From assembly GCA_018340805.1 (NCBI GenBank), contig JACMZG010000008.1, positions 22,446,762 to 22,510,761 on the forward strand: a stretch of 64,000 bases of DNA, given 5' to 3'. Below are positions 12,401 to 26,922 of this stretch, one piece after another (the first letter of the stretch is position 1; every line of letters starts with the position of its first letter). This DNA comes from Microvelia longipes (Eukaryota; Arthropoda; Insecta; Hemiptera; Veliidae). Made by a program: the position numbers and the translations under genes. The notes under the pieces were generated by a model that worked only from the letters and a program-made list of their open reading frames with translations, was not told the DNA's origin and did not search any database.

Positions 12401-12595
12401 AATTCCATGTTAATCCTATAATAATCAAATTGTTGATCACCCTTTCGTTTTCCCGCTATTAGTATTGCCAAACTGACAACTATATTTTTGAATTACGAAT
12501 AATAGATTATAGGAAGCGGTCATTAGTGATCAGACAAAAACCATTGATATACAAACCATATTAAAATAAAATCTGTATTCTTATTAATTGAGTAA
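9451..12595. other. Intergenic AT-rich sequence
   Basis: I see no gene or classifiable repeat. There are poly(A/T) tracts and a weak foldback at about 11720-11740 (GATAACAATTTCTTGTTATC). A canonical AATAAA for the gene at 8869-9450 is not obvious in the first 300 bp after its stop. Confidence 0.4.
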
Positions 12596-12602
12596 AGGAA
12601 TA

Positions 12603-12650
<48 letters not shown>

Positions 12651-12871
12651 TGGTAATTACAACTACATTTACATTGTTATAAGTAATTAAGATAATGGGA
12701 TATAATTTTAACTTGAAACTTGACATGAAACAAGGTGTCTGCCCAGTGGCAGATCTTGCTGACATGAACTATAAAGAGCATGATTAAATTATTAATTTTA
12801 GATCAAAATCTGTTTTTATTCTATCCGCATAGCCGAGCAGCCTGCCTCCGTACGAGCACCAGTCTTGATCC

Positions 12872-12908
12872 ATACTTGTGTATTTCGATTACTAAAATAC
12901 ACAAGTGT
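12872..12908 (-). promoter_or_regulatory. Stem-loop in the 3' UTR of the Jockey-like element
   Basis: Arms ACTTGTGTATTT (12874-12885) and AAATACACAAGT (12895-12906) are perfectly complementary with a 9-nt loop; one wobble pair and one further pair can extend the stem. In some LINE families a 3' hairpin is recognised by the reverse transcriptase. A role here is inference. Confidence 0.55.
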
Positions 12909-12984
12909 GGACTCTATGTCCTCGCATCAGTGGCAAGCCGCTTAGAGCTAGGCGGACGGAGGATAGTTTTTTTTAAAGTTAGTT

Positions 12985-13973
12985 TTAAGTTTGGTCTCTA
13001 AGTAGGTCTCGCGGCCACTGCCGCTTGAGTCTACGGAGAGGGTTGTTAGGGTTTTCATCAGAGGAAAGAGTACGTACGAGAGGATTTGGATGGTTGGCAA
13101 AGGAGGCATGAAAGGATTTATAACGAGATATTGCAAGGTCACGGACAAAAGGTATGTTAAAGTCATGATGTAGGGTATTATTGGAGACATAAAATGGAGC
13201 ATCGGCTATTTTACGTAGGATAATGGATTGGAGGGATTGGATTTTGTAGGAATTGGAAGGTTTGGTGCTACCCCAAAGTTCTATTCCGTAAGTCCACATG
13301 GGCTTTATAATAGTCTTGTAGATAAGTAGTTTGTTATGTAATGTTAGTTGTGAGCGTCTATCAAGAAGTCGCTGTAGTAGTTTGTAGCGTCTGTTAGCGT
13401 CCTGTCGCTTCGTCTTGGTATGCAAAGCCCAGGTGAGCCGTCTGTCAAGGTATAGTCCAAGGTATTTAACAAAGGAAGATTGAGGGATTAGTTCTTGGTT
13501 AAGAGCTACGGGTTCGCATTCACCAGGTCGTAAGGCAAAGGTGACATGGGTGCTTTTAGAGGGATTGATTTTGATTCTCCAGTTTTTTAACCAGGTTCCT
13601 ATGAGATCAAGATGCTCTTGAACATTATCTGAGGAGATTAAACGGGATGGGCTTGAGGATAAGATGCATTTATCGTCAGCAAACGATGCAATGAGGGTGG
13701 ATGGATGTTCTGGAATGTCGGAAGTGTAAATACAGTACAGGATAGGACCGAGAATACTACCTTGTGGTACTCCGGCTTTTACAGGAAAGATGGAAGACGT
13801 AGAAGAATTGTAGGACACATTTTCGAGGTAGGATTTGAGGATTAGGTAATATGTAAAAGGAAGGATTCTCTTGAGCTTCCAAAGTAAGCCAGCATGCCAT
13901 ACCCTATCAAAAGCTTGTGCTTCATCTAGGAAGACCGCTGAGCAATACTTCTTAGACTCAAGAGCGGTGGAAT
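12985..13973 (-). pseudogene. Reverse transcriptase, C-terminal portion (Jockey-like, 5'-truncated)
   Basis: The frame is open for about 329 codons from 13973 to the stop before 12985, so it extends well upstream of the GTG near 13818. RT motifs appear in order: motif A FLDEAQAFDRVWH (about 13929-13891), with D of FLD as a catalytic residue; motif B AGVPQGSILGP; motif C SFADDK at about 13683, with both catalytic aspartates; then LKNWRIKINPSKS and KYLGLYLDRRLTW (palm and thumb). The C-terminus NNPLRRLKRQWPRDLL is typical of Jockey-clade proteins. The fingers part of RT, the endonuclease and ORF1 are missing, so it cannot act alone. A TGA at the 5' edge appears to be flanking DNA. Motif C carries K where many relatives have T. 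Confidence 0.88.
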
Positions 13974-14159
13974 CTCAGATGCCAAATTTTAACTCTATTC
14001 AATATTTATTATTTGTTACCGATTTTTGAAATAACGTTTACTTGTAATTCGATAAAACGCAAACTAATGCTTTCAAACCAAAACTTTTTGCGCTCTTTAT
14101 AAATTTTTTAACCGTCATTTAAGACAGTTAAAAATTACACCAAGAGCACAAACATGGAC

Positions 14160-14300
14160 CTAAGAATTTATTTTCGTACCAAATTTTAACTCTCTATCGT
14201 AAACACATTGCGGGAGTTCCGGTGATAACAAACACACACACACACACACACATAAAGACAAACACGACCTCCTAAATCCTTATTTAGGATATAAATAAGG
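14160..14300 (-). repeat. Family A interspersed repeat (partial, minus)
   Basis: ACCAAATTTTAACTCTCTA, GGGAGTTCCGGTGATAACA and (CA)n match the reverse complement of the family A core (TAGAGAGTTAAAAC, TTATCA-CGTAG, (GT)n). The head region follows towards 14290. Confidence 0.6.
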
Positions 14301-17260
14301 TAAAGAAAAAATAATTAACAATAATAATAAAGTATTAATACGTAAGGCTGAAAAATTAAAATTATTAATGTTGTATGGAGCATTTTAGTATTAGCACGCC
14401 CCTATAACACCTCTATATTTAAATTTAATATCATAATTATATCAGTTCAAAAACTGTTTGAAGCTCAAACGAACTTATTGAATTATTAACATTGACGTTT
14501 CACTTTATGGCGGGACAAGAGGGATGGAGGCACTTGAGAGGGCTGCCCACAGCAGAGGGATATTAATTATAAAAGCCCCAGGCCTCAGTAAATATTCTCT
14601 TCCTGATTGGATACTTACCTCTTCCCTTTATTTGGTCTACTACCTCCAGGCAACTAAATAGTTTATAATATTAATAATAAATCATGTTATGCTAACAATT
14701 TTTCCCCTTAAGGAAATTATTAACGTATCAATAATCTTTAAAAACTAATTAAATTATGTGCGTTTATAAAGTTAGAGTAAATATAAAATGAGTTATTTGA
14801 TTTCTTTCTCTACTTTTTATTATATAAGTTATTTTAACTAAACAAATATTATTTCAATTTTCCTCTTTGTATATTTTAGCCAACTAAAATTGAAGTTTTT
14901 TCTATAAAATGATCATAGTTTCAACTCAATTTTTTGCATTAATATTCATATTTACTTAAATTACAAAAAAAAGAAAGTATATTTATTTAATGATTTGAAC
15001 GTAGTTAGTTTACAAGCAATATTTGCTCCCATGCAGAGTGAGGAAAGAGGAATAAAATGCTTCTTATTTTCTAAGAATATCATTATCAGGCAAGATTTAA
15101 GTTTATATAATTATTTCGATTTTATATAGTGTCTGATAGCAAACACTGTTGAGTCTAAGTTTAAACGTAAAATTATTAGGTCAAGTATTATTAGTCAATT
15201 ATCGGTCATTAATGATTAGACCTCAAATTAGGGCCTCTTCTATATTTGGTTGATTTTGAACTAAGAACAGATTAATTTAAAAAGTCGTGTATAGTTAGGG
15301 ATCTGGATAACAGATGGCAGGAGTCATCTGAAGCTCTTTTCTTGTAAACTTGCTGTTGACCTGCTTGTTTATTATTTATCTTTTATCCATAGGAATATTA
15401 GATCATGTTTTTATGTTTTGTGTCAGAGTTTATGTTTTTACCTTCTATGCAATCAATTCAACATTTACCTTAGTTGCCAACCAGTTTATGGTATGGAGTG
15501 TTAATGCTTCCTGTTTAGATACATAGCTTAGTGTTCGTTTGACTCTACTGGATTCTGGTGGATTTGTATCAATTAGACTGAGGGAGTGGGCCGTGTCTCT
15601 AGTATTTATACCAGTTATTGCTAGTGCACAAAAAATAAAAGTTCTAGTACTAGAAGGTGAAAAACACTGTAAGCTAAATTAGCTATTGAATTAATTTAAT
15701 GTAGAGGAGTAAATAAAAATGTATTTGATGCTTCTTGAAACCCTCCCCTAACGGTATTCAGTTACCATGGGTTTAGGCTTTCTGAGAAAACATGAATAAT
15801 TCAAAATAATTGTATGTTTTTTAATAAATAAAGCTTTTTATTATTATTATTACTAAGAACAGATAAGATTTTATACTGATAACAATTCTAAAGCTTGGTC
15901 CTGTTGCCGGACTTTGAATTACCCAAATTGGCAAAATTATTTTTCGTTAAGGCTTGACATTTTGTACAGGCAATAAGTCCAGTGACTTCCAATTTTAGAT
16001 GGTATCCCCTACATTTACAAAACAAAATCTTGTACTGGTTACACCAAAACTTATGATAGCATCACTTTTATCTCGCTATGCTCGACCTAAGAATAAAATA
16101 GTAAACCAATGTCGAGTGTTTTATTACTTCAATCTCGCTATGTTTAACATTAAAATAAAAGAGCTATCCAATGTCTAAGAAATTGTAACTCCTATTTCAT
16201 CGCGAAAATGCCAGTGGAATGTATTATATATTTGTAAGCACATACATACACTATATGCTGCACTTAAAGACGTTTTAAACAGATTTTCTTTACCTAAACC
16301 CAATCTAAGGCCCTAAGGCTTCCTTAAGGGAGGAATTAAAAATCATTTAAAAGATCATTAGAGTTTACATTAGGTCCTTTTAATACATCTTAAAGAGTAA
16401 ACTAATTTATTTAGGAACCCTTAAGGTATAGGCAAGGAAAACGTCTCAGCTTGACTCGTATCTACCATAGACACGAGAGATACTCATGAATATCACGCTC
16501 CTCTATACCGTAACTGCAAGCTGTTGCATTCATTATTCATTCGTCTTTTATTTTGGCCTTGAAACTGTTTACAGTAGGGCCGCCTTGTCTACAACAAAGA
16601 CACCGCAACTACAATTTTTCATCAATAAATGTGAATTATAATTACTATTTCATATTTGAAGTTATAATATTCAAATAAAACTAGTTACACTGAAATGAAT
16701 ATTACATTTACTTTAACTTCAAAATTATATTTTTAATATATATTAAAATTATTATAATTTTTTTATTAAATTAATTTTATTTTACCAGGTTAACTAGATA
16801 TATTAACTATAATTATTAATTAGCTCGTGAGACATAAAATTGAGAATATATCGTAAACGGTTGGTCTTGTGCATATTTGACATTTTTGAGGTCCTTCTCG
16901 GATTTTTCATGAGAAATCTAAATGTCTATGTTGCGTGAATAATTTTTCTTGTCATAATTGGTAGAATTTTCAAACATATTTGGATACATTTGTTGCATTA
17001 TAACGCATATATTTATGAAGGATATAATCACAATAAATTCACTAAGACTTTTAACTTAATAACTATTACAATAAAATTAGAAAAATAGTTATAAAAAAAT
17101 TGAGAAGTTACATCTTGGGGATTTGCTTAGGATATATTAATTGAGGGAGATAATTTTTCTCTGATACACTGTTTGCAGCATCGAAAACTCGCCTATAGTA
17201 CAGATAGAATACCTAGTAATTTTTTAAACTTGTCAGTTTAATTACGAATGAAAGTAATGA
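14300..17260. other. Intergenic AT-rich sequence
   Basis: No gene is recognised. At about 16060-16160 the words ATCTCGCTATGCTCGACCT and AATCTCGCTATGTTTAAC form an imperfect direct repeat of about 67 bp, related to the CGCTTCGCTCG-type repeats elsewhere in the window. Confidence 0.4.
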
Positions 17261-17264
17261 TTTT

Positions 17265-17455
17265 TAACAATAACATATAAATGATAATAATGATAAATAA
17301 TAATAACAATTTAACAATGATAATAATGATAAATGATAATAACAGTTTAACAATAATAATAATGATAACTCATAATAACAGTTTAACAATAATAATAATG
17401 ATAAATGATAATAACTATTTAACAATGATAATAACAGTTAAACAATGATAATAAT
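17265..17455. repeat. AAT-rich tandem repeat, unit about 36 bp
   Basis: The unit ATAATAACAGTTTAACAA plus ATAATAATGATAAATG recurs about four to five times with small variation. Confidence 0.8.
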
Positions 17456-18047
17456 TCAGTGCTTAGACACTGAATTACATTAGTTTATGACGATATTTTT
17501 AAAAATAAGTGTTTGTATTGTATGCTTATTCAAACAAATTTATTCCTCGTACTTAGGTAAAGAGTTATTATTCCGGTTTAGAACTATTTATATTTATGGC
17601 TACTTTAAATGAGTTAATGTTTAATTGAATTTGTTTCAGATTTTTCGTGAGAATCATCTTTAAACTAGTTCTGCATAAACTTTCTAATATATGAGGTAAT
17701 TAATTCTCTAGTTGATGTTTTACTTACATTATGTTACTTTTTAAGTGATCTATTACCTCTCCTTAGGTACTAAATTCTCAAGTTTCATCAAGCAGTAATT
17801 ATATTACAGCTTTATTGGTTGCCTGACACCTTCGGGTTAAAATCAGGGCTTAGGAATCAGCAAGAATCGTAATTTTTTGAAGGGGTCGGAGCAGGATTCC
17901 TTAGACTTTGAAAAATTGTTAATCCCAACACAAACACATGAGTGAAAAAAAAGAGTCAAGTCTAGCGTAAAAAGTTGCTAGATCATTGGATAAGCCAAGT
18001 CAAAAATTCCTAATTATGTTTGTAAATATACGAGGTCTTGGCGGTTT
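17456..18047. other. Intergenic AT-rich sequence
   Basis: No gene or recognisable repeat. A G+C-richer patch at 17815-17910 is unclassified. Confidence 0.4.
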
Positions 18048-18208
18048 CACTTTGTGACTTATCCATTACGCAGCTTGAGGTATTGTGGTGCTAAAAGTCT
18101 AGTACAGAGTGTAGGGAGTGGACTGACATTATAAAAATACATTATGCCTATTTAATAAGCGCACTATGCACTTCTGTGTGTGCTGCGTAATGGCCAAGTC
18201 ACAAAGTG
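18048..18208. mobile_element. MITE, 161 bp, with 26-bp terminal inverted repeats
   Basis: The left end starts CACTTTGTGACTTATCCATT and the right end is its inverse with two mismatches (arms 18048-18073 and 18183-18208). The interior has no coding capacity. I could not identify a clear target-site duplication, so no superfamily is assigned. Confidence 0.7.
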
Positions 18209-18209
18209 T

Positions 18210-19105
18210 ATCCTTTTATACATTTATTTAATATTTTATATATTTTGTATTGCATTATAAATATTTTTATTTTATATTATAAATAAGAATAAGAAAATCT
18301 TTTTTCATATTTATAAAATTAATAAATATCTGATAACACACAAAAAATTGTACTAACAAATTAAGGTAATTTTAATTAACTTAAAAAAATAAGTAGTCGG
18401 CAAAAAAATATCAGACTCCGGATTCGACGAAAAATTCTCGCCACCTTGGTTAACAAACGTTCAAGAAAACATGATAAGAAATTTAGGGTTTCCCGTTCCA
18501 TGTAGCTAGTATGAAGATTGATTCCTGCAGTTTTAATCGTATGGATAAAAGTGACGTTTAACCCTTATAAGAAATAAAAAAATTACAAACCTTATAATAA
18601 AGAAGATGTCACTCTAGCATAAATGTATTTCTCAAAGAAAGAAAATACTTATTTTACGTTTAGAAGTCCTTATTTTCAAATTAATAATACGAAGATAAAA
18701 AGAGTTGATTAAGAGATAAGAGATATTATAATTATTATTCCATAAGAATAAACATAATCGCTATTGAACTCAAAAAGTTTAGGAAGTCTAGACAGAGGGG
18801 TCAGAGATTTGCATTGTTAGGCTGATACCTGTGGAATAAAGGATGGAGTGGAATGAAAACTTCCCCTAGATGTCCTTTGTTGTCCTATTCAGTATCACTG
18901 ACTGGCTAACTCTTTGTGTTAAATCTTTGTGGCTTCTTTTGTGGCTCATATCAGAAGGACTCTTGAGCTTGTGTTAATTTGTTGAATATAAATCGAAGGG
19001 TGCTTACCTCTTGTATAAATTAATGCCCGTTTAATAGTTTTTCGCAGGTTTTCCGTAACTGAATATTTAATTTGATCAAATAACGAATCTAATTATTTTT
19101 ATAAT
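18210..19105. other. Intergenic AT-rich sequence
   Basis: No supported gene, RNA or repeat. Confidence 0.4.
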
Positions 19106-19109
19106 AAAT

Positions 19110-19140
19110 ACTAGCAGTGATACCCGAGCTTCCCTCGGCA
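19110..19140 (-). mobile_element. Possible Helitron-type 3' terminus
   Basis: On the minus strand a short hairpin (CCGAG/CTCGG around a 5-nt loop, 19124-19138) is followed about nine bases later by CTAG and then T. Helitron 3' ends have a hairpin roughly ten bases before CTRR and insert between A and T. The internal body cannot be delimited, so this is only a candidate. Confidence 0.35.
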
Positions 19141-19584
19141 AATATTTTATTAATCAAACAACAAATTATTAATTATTTCTATGAGGAATACAAAAGATAG
19201 AAGTTGTTAACAGCTGTAACAGCATTTTTTGTTTAAGATGTTTTTGTCTATCTGGTGGCTCTCAAGCTGTGCTTTATGATTGTTTGGTAAGTTCCTTGTT
19301 TCGATAAGTTGTCGATGAAAAATAGAATTCTTAAATGGTGTTTTAACTTTTAATGAGAAAACAATAAAATTCTCATCAAAATAGGCAACGAATTGAACAA
19401 TTAAACAAACGCCTATTATTTTAGAAAACAAAATAGTATTATTTAAGATATATAAATATTATTTTAGACTCAAATGGTGTTCATTGTGAGCAGTCAGTGG
19501 TAAAATTGAAAGTTGGGTCATTTAGATTTAATCTGTCAGCTTTGAACATTTTTACACTTACCCACCCCTATAATTATTTTATAA

Positions 19585-19810
19585 AAGATCTCGATGACGC
19601 CTAAAATGTGTTTATTCTGACCTATGAGGATTATAAGTTAAAAGTTTAGTCAAGCTCTATCCATGAAATTCCGAGATACAAGACTCAAATTTGTTCTCCT
19701 TACCATAACTCCTTATGGCTATTTGAGAACGGATTTCGATGAGTCATAAAACTTGTTCATTCTGACCCATAAGTAGTCTAAGTTTAAAGGTTAGTTATGA
19801 TGCATCTTTT
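19585..19810 (+). repeat. Diverged tandem copies of an interspersed repeat
   Basis: GATCTCGATGACGCCTAAAA...TTCTGACCTATGAG (from 19588) and GATTTCGATGAGTCATAAAA...TTCTGACCCATAAG (from 19735) are two copies about 147 bp apart. A third, weaker copy lies at 20762-20845. Confidence 0.6.
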
Positions 19811-20761
19811 AGATTTTGATACTGAAGCACCTAAAACTTATTTATACTCTAATCTTCTATTTGTGCGGTATGTTTATTTCAAGCCGAATAATCTGACTTG
19901 TTAAGCTATCTGACTTGTCTGAATCCAAGGTTGAAGGTCCGCACTACGTCGTGTTCAAATCAGGTGAAGGTTTTATCGTTAAACTATTTAATAAAACAAG
20001 GCTTAAATCTCCTTAGCTGGCAGTGATCCTGTTTACTGGGCATTGGCTTCCTTAAGTTGCATTCTAGAGAGATGTTACTGGTTTCAAGTTTTTGAACTAT
20101 ACAGAAGCGGCAAGTAGTCCGCCTTTTATACTTTTCTAAAATGGACGCGCATGCGCAGTAAACATTTTCACAACCATATGATTTATTTTATCAAAACAAA
20201 CATTCAATCTTACATTTCTTTGGTTATTTACAATGTTACCTTACAATGTATTAAATTCATACTATATTTAATATTTACAGAATTTAATACAGAAAATTTG
20301 ATAATATATTTAATATATAATTTAACAAAAATATATTTTGTATTTTTATACCGAAAAAGCATTATTTTAAGTAAACAACTGAAGGTTATGATATAACAGG
20401 TTATAATACTATAATTTGACGAAAGTTTTATTACTTACATATTAAATGAGTATGAGTATTCTCATTAAACTAGGTTATATTTATATCAATATTTATAATA
20501 CACAATTGTTTCACTTAAGCTAAAGCGTAATGATTACAAAATTCTAACGATATCGTGTCAACAAATCGCGGGTCAGTACCGACAGCGATGTTGTTGACAA
20601 GAGCCGTAATATTTATTTGTTCATATTATAATACAAGTAAGTTAATCATGAACAAATAAACTTAAATAAAGATTAATATTATAAGCGGAAAATCATCTTA
20701 GGTAAGTGGGTAGTCAATTAAGCTAGAAAGGAGGCGCCTGCCGCCACATATTGTTATTTGT
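19811..20761. other. Intergenic AT-rich sequence
   Basis: An 81-codon frame at 20151-20396 is Ile/Tyr/Phe-rich and low in complexity, typical of translated AT-rich DNA. No gene is supported. Confidence 0.4.
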
Positions 20762-20845
20762 GATGGGATTTCGTTGAGACATGTAATGTGGTCAAATATG
20801 ACCTATGAGTCGTTTTAGTGAAGAGTTTAGTCAAGATCCATAGAT
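20762..20845 (+). repeat. Third copy of the 19585-19810 repeat
   Basis: GATTTCGTTGAGACATG...TGACCTATGAG...GTTTAGTCAAGATCCAT matches the copies near 19.6-19.8 kb. Confidence 0.5.
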
Positions 20846-20921
20846 TAGATTCTAATCTGTAAGCACTTAAAATTTACTGTTGCATTAAACCTTTATTATT
20901 TTCGAATGGGTCTTATATATA

Positions 20922-20946
20922 GAAAGAGAGAGAGAGAGAGAGAGAT
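20922..20946. repeat. (GA)n microsatellite
   Basis: Short pure GA run. Confidence 0.85.
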
Positions 20947-21164
20947 TAGTTTTAAATTTTATTTCATCTCCCTAATATGAAAGGTACAAAATTGGGGGAG
21001 GGATTCTTTCTAATTAATTAACTAATAGCAGAAAAATGAAATACATGAATTTATGTGGATTATGTTAGGGAATGTAGAGAGCTTGCGATATTATTACTTT
21101 TGTCAAGTTAAAACGGCAAGATATCGCTACCTACTGGATGACAGTTTCTTTAAGAGCCACAAAA

Positions 21165-21262
21165 CCACTTTCTCGTTTTTCCTTTTCCTCATTTATTCCG
21201 TAGATATAAAGAAAAAATATTGTGTTGTAAAATCCAAAACTGGGATGTTTTTAGCTAATTAC
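21165..21262 (+). repeat. Family A interspersed repeat, head fragment
   Basis: CTTTTCCTCATTTATTCCGT, AAATATTGTGTT and AAACTGGGATG match the head of family A (TTTTCCTCATTTATACCGTA ... AAACCGAGAT). Confidence 0.5.
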
Positions 21263-21460
21263 CTGCACCTCTGGGGCAAGTCTGTTGGCATCAGTCATAA
21301 CAAACTTGTGCTAAAAGAACCCACTTCCAAGCTAACTGAGAATCTCCTCACTCTTAGCAGAAACGATCTTAAATCTGCACGGTGTATTTAGAGGTAATCC
21401 AGCAGGCTTTGTGAATCAGATAATGAAATTGCGACTTAAATACTTCTGAAATGAGAGCCC
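21263..21460 (+). pseudogene. Non-LTR retrotransposon RNase H/C-terminal remnant
   Basis: The segment LHLWGKSVGISHNKLVLKEP followed by TSKLTENLLTLSRNDLK has the form seen after the RNase H domain of several LINE polyproteins, where a W-x5-G...SK-x3-x-PS-x-KLT-x2-LL-x-LSR-x2-L stretch leads into a GH-containing segment and a Cys/His region. After a stop or frameshift at 21391, the next codons include LCESDNEIAT, which resembles the C-x-SD-x-C-R-x-C region of such proteins. It contains stops and lacks RT, so it is a decayed fragment. The clade cannot be determined. Confidence 0.5.
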
Positions 21461-24248
<2,788 letters not shown>

Positions 24249-24764
24249 ATAGACATGAAGGAATAACCTTATCAAGCGTATTAATTCCCAACAACACGAT
24301 TTGTAGGTACTAACCTTAAATAACATAATATAATTATAACTAATCAACCAGGATTGTGGGCCTATTAAGTGGTTCAGATATAAATTTATATACTAAGTTA
24401 TAAATTGTATGACGTCAAATCAGAGACTTAATCAGCTTAATTTAGTGGAAATTACTACAACATATACTAATACTAATCCTCCTTCCCAATATGTAGATAT
24501 GCTCTGGCATTATTATCTATTTCAATCAAATGTATCTATTATCAGCATCGATTAGCATCATTGCATAAATTTAATTACATGTGTATTTACATTAGATACA
24601 TTGAATTAATTTGAAATGTTTTAAATTTATATATAAATGAATTTTTAGAAGAATTTATAGGGGGAAAATAATGTAGCAGTGTAGATATCTGAATATAATC
24701 GGTAATCTACCTAACTTCAACAATAAACGAAAGATTTTTCTAGAGACTAATGTTATAAAACGAC

Positions 24765-24931
<167 letters not shown>

Positions 24932-24935
24932 CAAA

Positions 24936-25098
24936 TATGACACAGGATGGGACGTAATAAATTTTCTTAATTTTGCATTATAAGCATGTTTCGCTTTCCT
25001 TAGCAATACAAGGCATATTCATGTTAAATAATTTTTTTTAACATGAATTTATATTATGTTAAGTTTTATCATAATATAATTTTTATCCTGTGTCATAA
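24936..25098. mobile_element. Small foldback element or MITE
   Basis: TATGACACAGGAT (24937-24949) is inverted exactly at 25085-25097 (ATCCTGTGTCATA). An inner inverted pair TCATGTTAAA/TTTAACATGA sits between. No target-site duplication is clear because the left flank is (TA)n. Confidence 0.5.
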
Positions 25099-25164
25099 AT
25101 TTTATATTATAAATTATAATGGAGACAAATACTAACAAAATAACAAAAATATAAATATAGGTGG

Positions 25165-25550
25165 AGGAACGCAAGCCGGGGGAATTTTATTTGAAATGCA
25201 TGCTTTCTTGCCAGTTAATCCAATTTTGTTTTGTTAATCCAGTTCTCGGTTTATATCTTATAACCTGAGCAGTAGTGTCACGACTATTTTAATTTTATGA
25301 ATAGTACACAGAAAATGCGCTAGAAATTAACATAAACTGAGCTTCTAATGAGTGAAAATAATGTTATGCCGTGTACTGTATACTCTATGGGATGAATATG
25401 CGCATATTCTTTGAAAAAATCGCAAAAATTAAATAACATGTCGTGACGCTACTGCTCCGGTTATTTGATATAAAACGAAAACTAAAGCAAAAATTGCATT
25501 CACAAGCAAGAAAGCATGCATGTCAATGATAATTCCCGGCTTGCGGACTT
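25165..25550. mobile_element. Family B foldback element, complete copy 1
   Basis: The left arm begins GCAAGCCGGGGGAATTTTA and runs to about 25290 (GAGCAGTAGTGTCACGAC). The right arm is its diverged inverse from about 25441 (GTCGTGACGCTACTGCTC) to 25545 (TTCCCGGCTTGCGGAC). The arms are about 105-130 bp. The centre holds no open frame but a segment conserved between copies (ATATTCTTTGAAAAAATCGC). A non-autonomous DNA transposon of MITE type is the simplest reading. Confidence 0.7.
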
Positions 25551-26184
25551 CCGCACTGTGTTTACTTTACTTCCGACTAAGCGTTTACTTAGTCCCGTCA
25601 GAAGGGCGTAAATATTTCCTGTTATTTATAAAAAAAGATTTACATGTTTTTAGTTTTATTAAATAAATATATATGTATTTATTGTTATAAGAATTCTGTT
25701 TTTTTTTTTATTTTTAGTGTTATGTAATTCTTATTTATTAAAATCAAGAGCTTAGAAAAATCTAAATTTGTTAAAGGAAGACTAATTTTCACTTCCTTGT
25801 CCTCTTTTCATTTTTCTAAGTCAAAGTGATTAATGGAAATTTTTATATATAAGAGGATTTCCTAGGAGCTTTTTCCTAAAAACATTTTTTAATGAAAAGA
25901 GATTATAATTAAAAAAGCCAAAAGTGGGTTGAAGGCACGATTAGCCCTAGTTAGGGACCTTATATAGCCTGTTTGAGGCTGTATTAGGTTGTTTTCTTCC
26001 AAAAACGTTTCCTTTCGGGTTCTATTCTGTTTCAAATAAGGTTTCAACATTAAAATCCCAGCATTTTTTAGCAATTTTGTCCTTCCTGTACGCATACCTT
26101 TTTTTAGGGCGATATTAAGCAAAAATTAAAAGCTTAGTACAGTTATTTCACATTTATATTTTAGTTTTGTGATTTTATTTTACC
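25551..26184. other. Intergenic sequence
   Basis: No gene is supported. A 77-codon minus-strand frame at 25889-26122 has no recognisable motif. Confidence 0.35.
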
Positions 26185-26480
26185 GCTTCATTAATTTCCC
26201 TTTTCCCTCATTTACACCGTAGCCATGTTGGGAAAGTATTGTGTCTTCACTAAAAAGCCGAAGCATGGACTTTACCTTAACTATCCGTTTAAGGATAATT
26301 CAGGCCTTATGTTCGTAAGGCCTCCTTAGTATATTTTACAAATTTCAAATTTTTGTTCAAATTTTTATACCGTGTCTGTTATCATTCTAGTTCCGATGGT
26401 GTTTGTGCTAGAGAGTTGAAAATTGATACAAAAAATTAATCTTATAAAAAATGTTTGTCATTATTGATTCAGCAAATTTT
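26185..26480 (+). repeat. Family A interspersed repeat
   Basis: Head (TTTTCCCTCATTTACACCGT, AAAGTATTGTGT), middle (CTATCCGTTTAAGG) and tail (TGCTAGAGAGTTGAAAATTG, ACAAAAAATTAATCTTA) occur in family A order. Confidence 0.65.
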
Positions 26481-26890
26481 CAAAAATTCAAGAAACGCGG
26501 GAATATGAACCATTTAATTAAGTTGAAATGTGGCAAGAATGTGAACTTTCACATAATAAACAATACACAAAGTTAAATTTATATACGGCTAGTATATTCT
26601 CGGATTTGTCAGTTGAATTTGGTAGAACAGTATCAACAATTAACAATGAGGTTAATGAAGACCGCTTGGGTTAAAACTGATCTTTTCTGTCTGAGAAGAA
26701 GCATAACGTGTCCAAAATTATTATAAATTAGGTGTATTTCAAATTCTGATTCTAAAATGGAAAAAAAATAATCGAAGATAATCCGATATGAGAGGAAATT
26801 ACCGACGAATCTTTTACCCTTTTATTTAATTACATTTTAAGTATTTTAATTATAACCATATGCATTATACGCTAAGAACTATTGTAATCT

Positions 26891-26922
26891 AGAGATTAGG
26901 TAATCAGTAAATTACCTAATCT
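26891..26922. repeat. Inverted repeat, 12-bp arms
   Basis: AGATTAGGTAAT and ATTACCTAATCT flank a short spacer. Confidence 0.7.

Larger units (their letters stand above)
12606..13976 (-). mobile_element. Jockey-like non-LTR retrotransposon, 5'-truncated, with poly(A) tail
   Basis: On the minus strand this holds the second half of an RT gene (13973-12985), a 3' UTR of about 335 bp with a strong stem-loop, an AATAAA next to the tail, and a 43-nt poly(A), seen as poly(T) at 12606-12648. The 5' end is truncated inside the RT domain, typical of incomplete target-primed reverse transcription. A possible imperfect target-site duplication is GGAATACTC (12597-12605) against GGAATCTC (13969-13976). The long pure poly(A) and the undamaged frame suggest a fairly recent insertion. 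Confidence 0.85.

Noticed and set aside
12523..12765. Frame with a run of lysines
   Set aside because: The lysine run is the poly(A) tail of the Jockey-like element.
20151..20396. 81-codon Ile/Tyr-rich frame
   Set aside because: Low-complexity AT translation without support.
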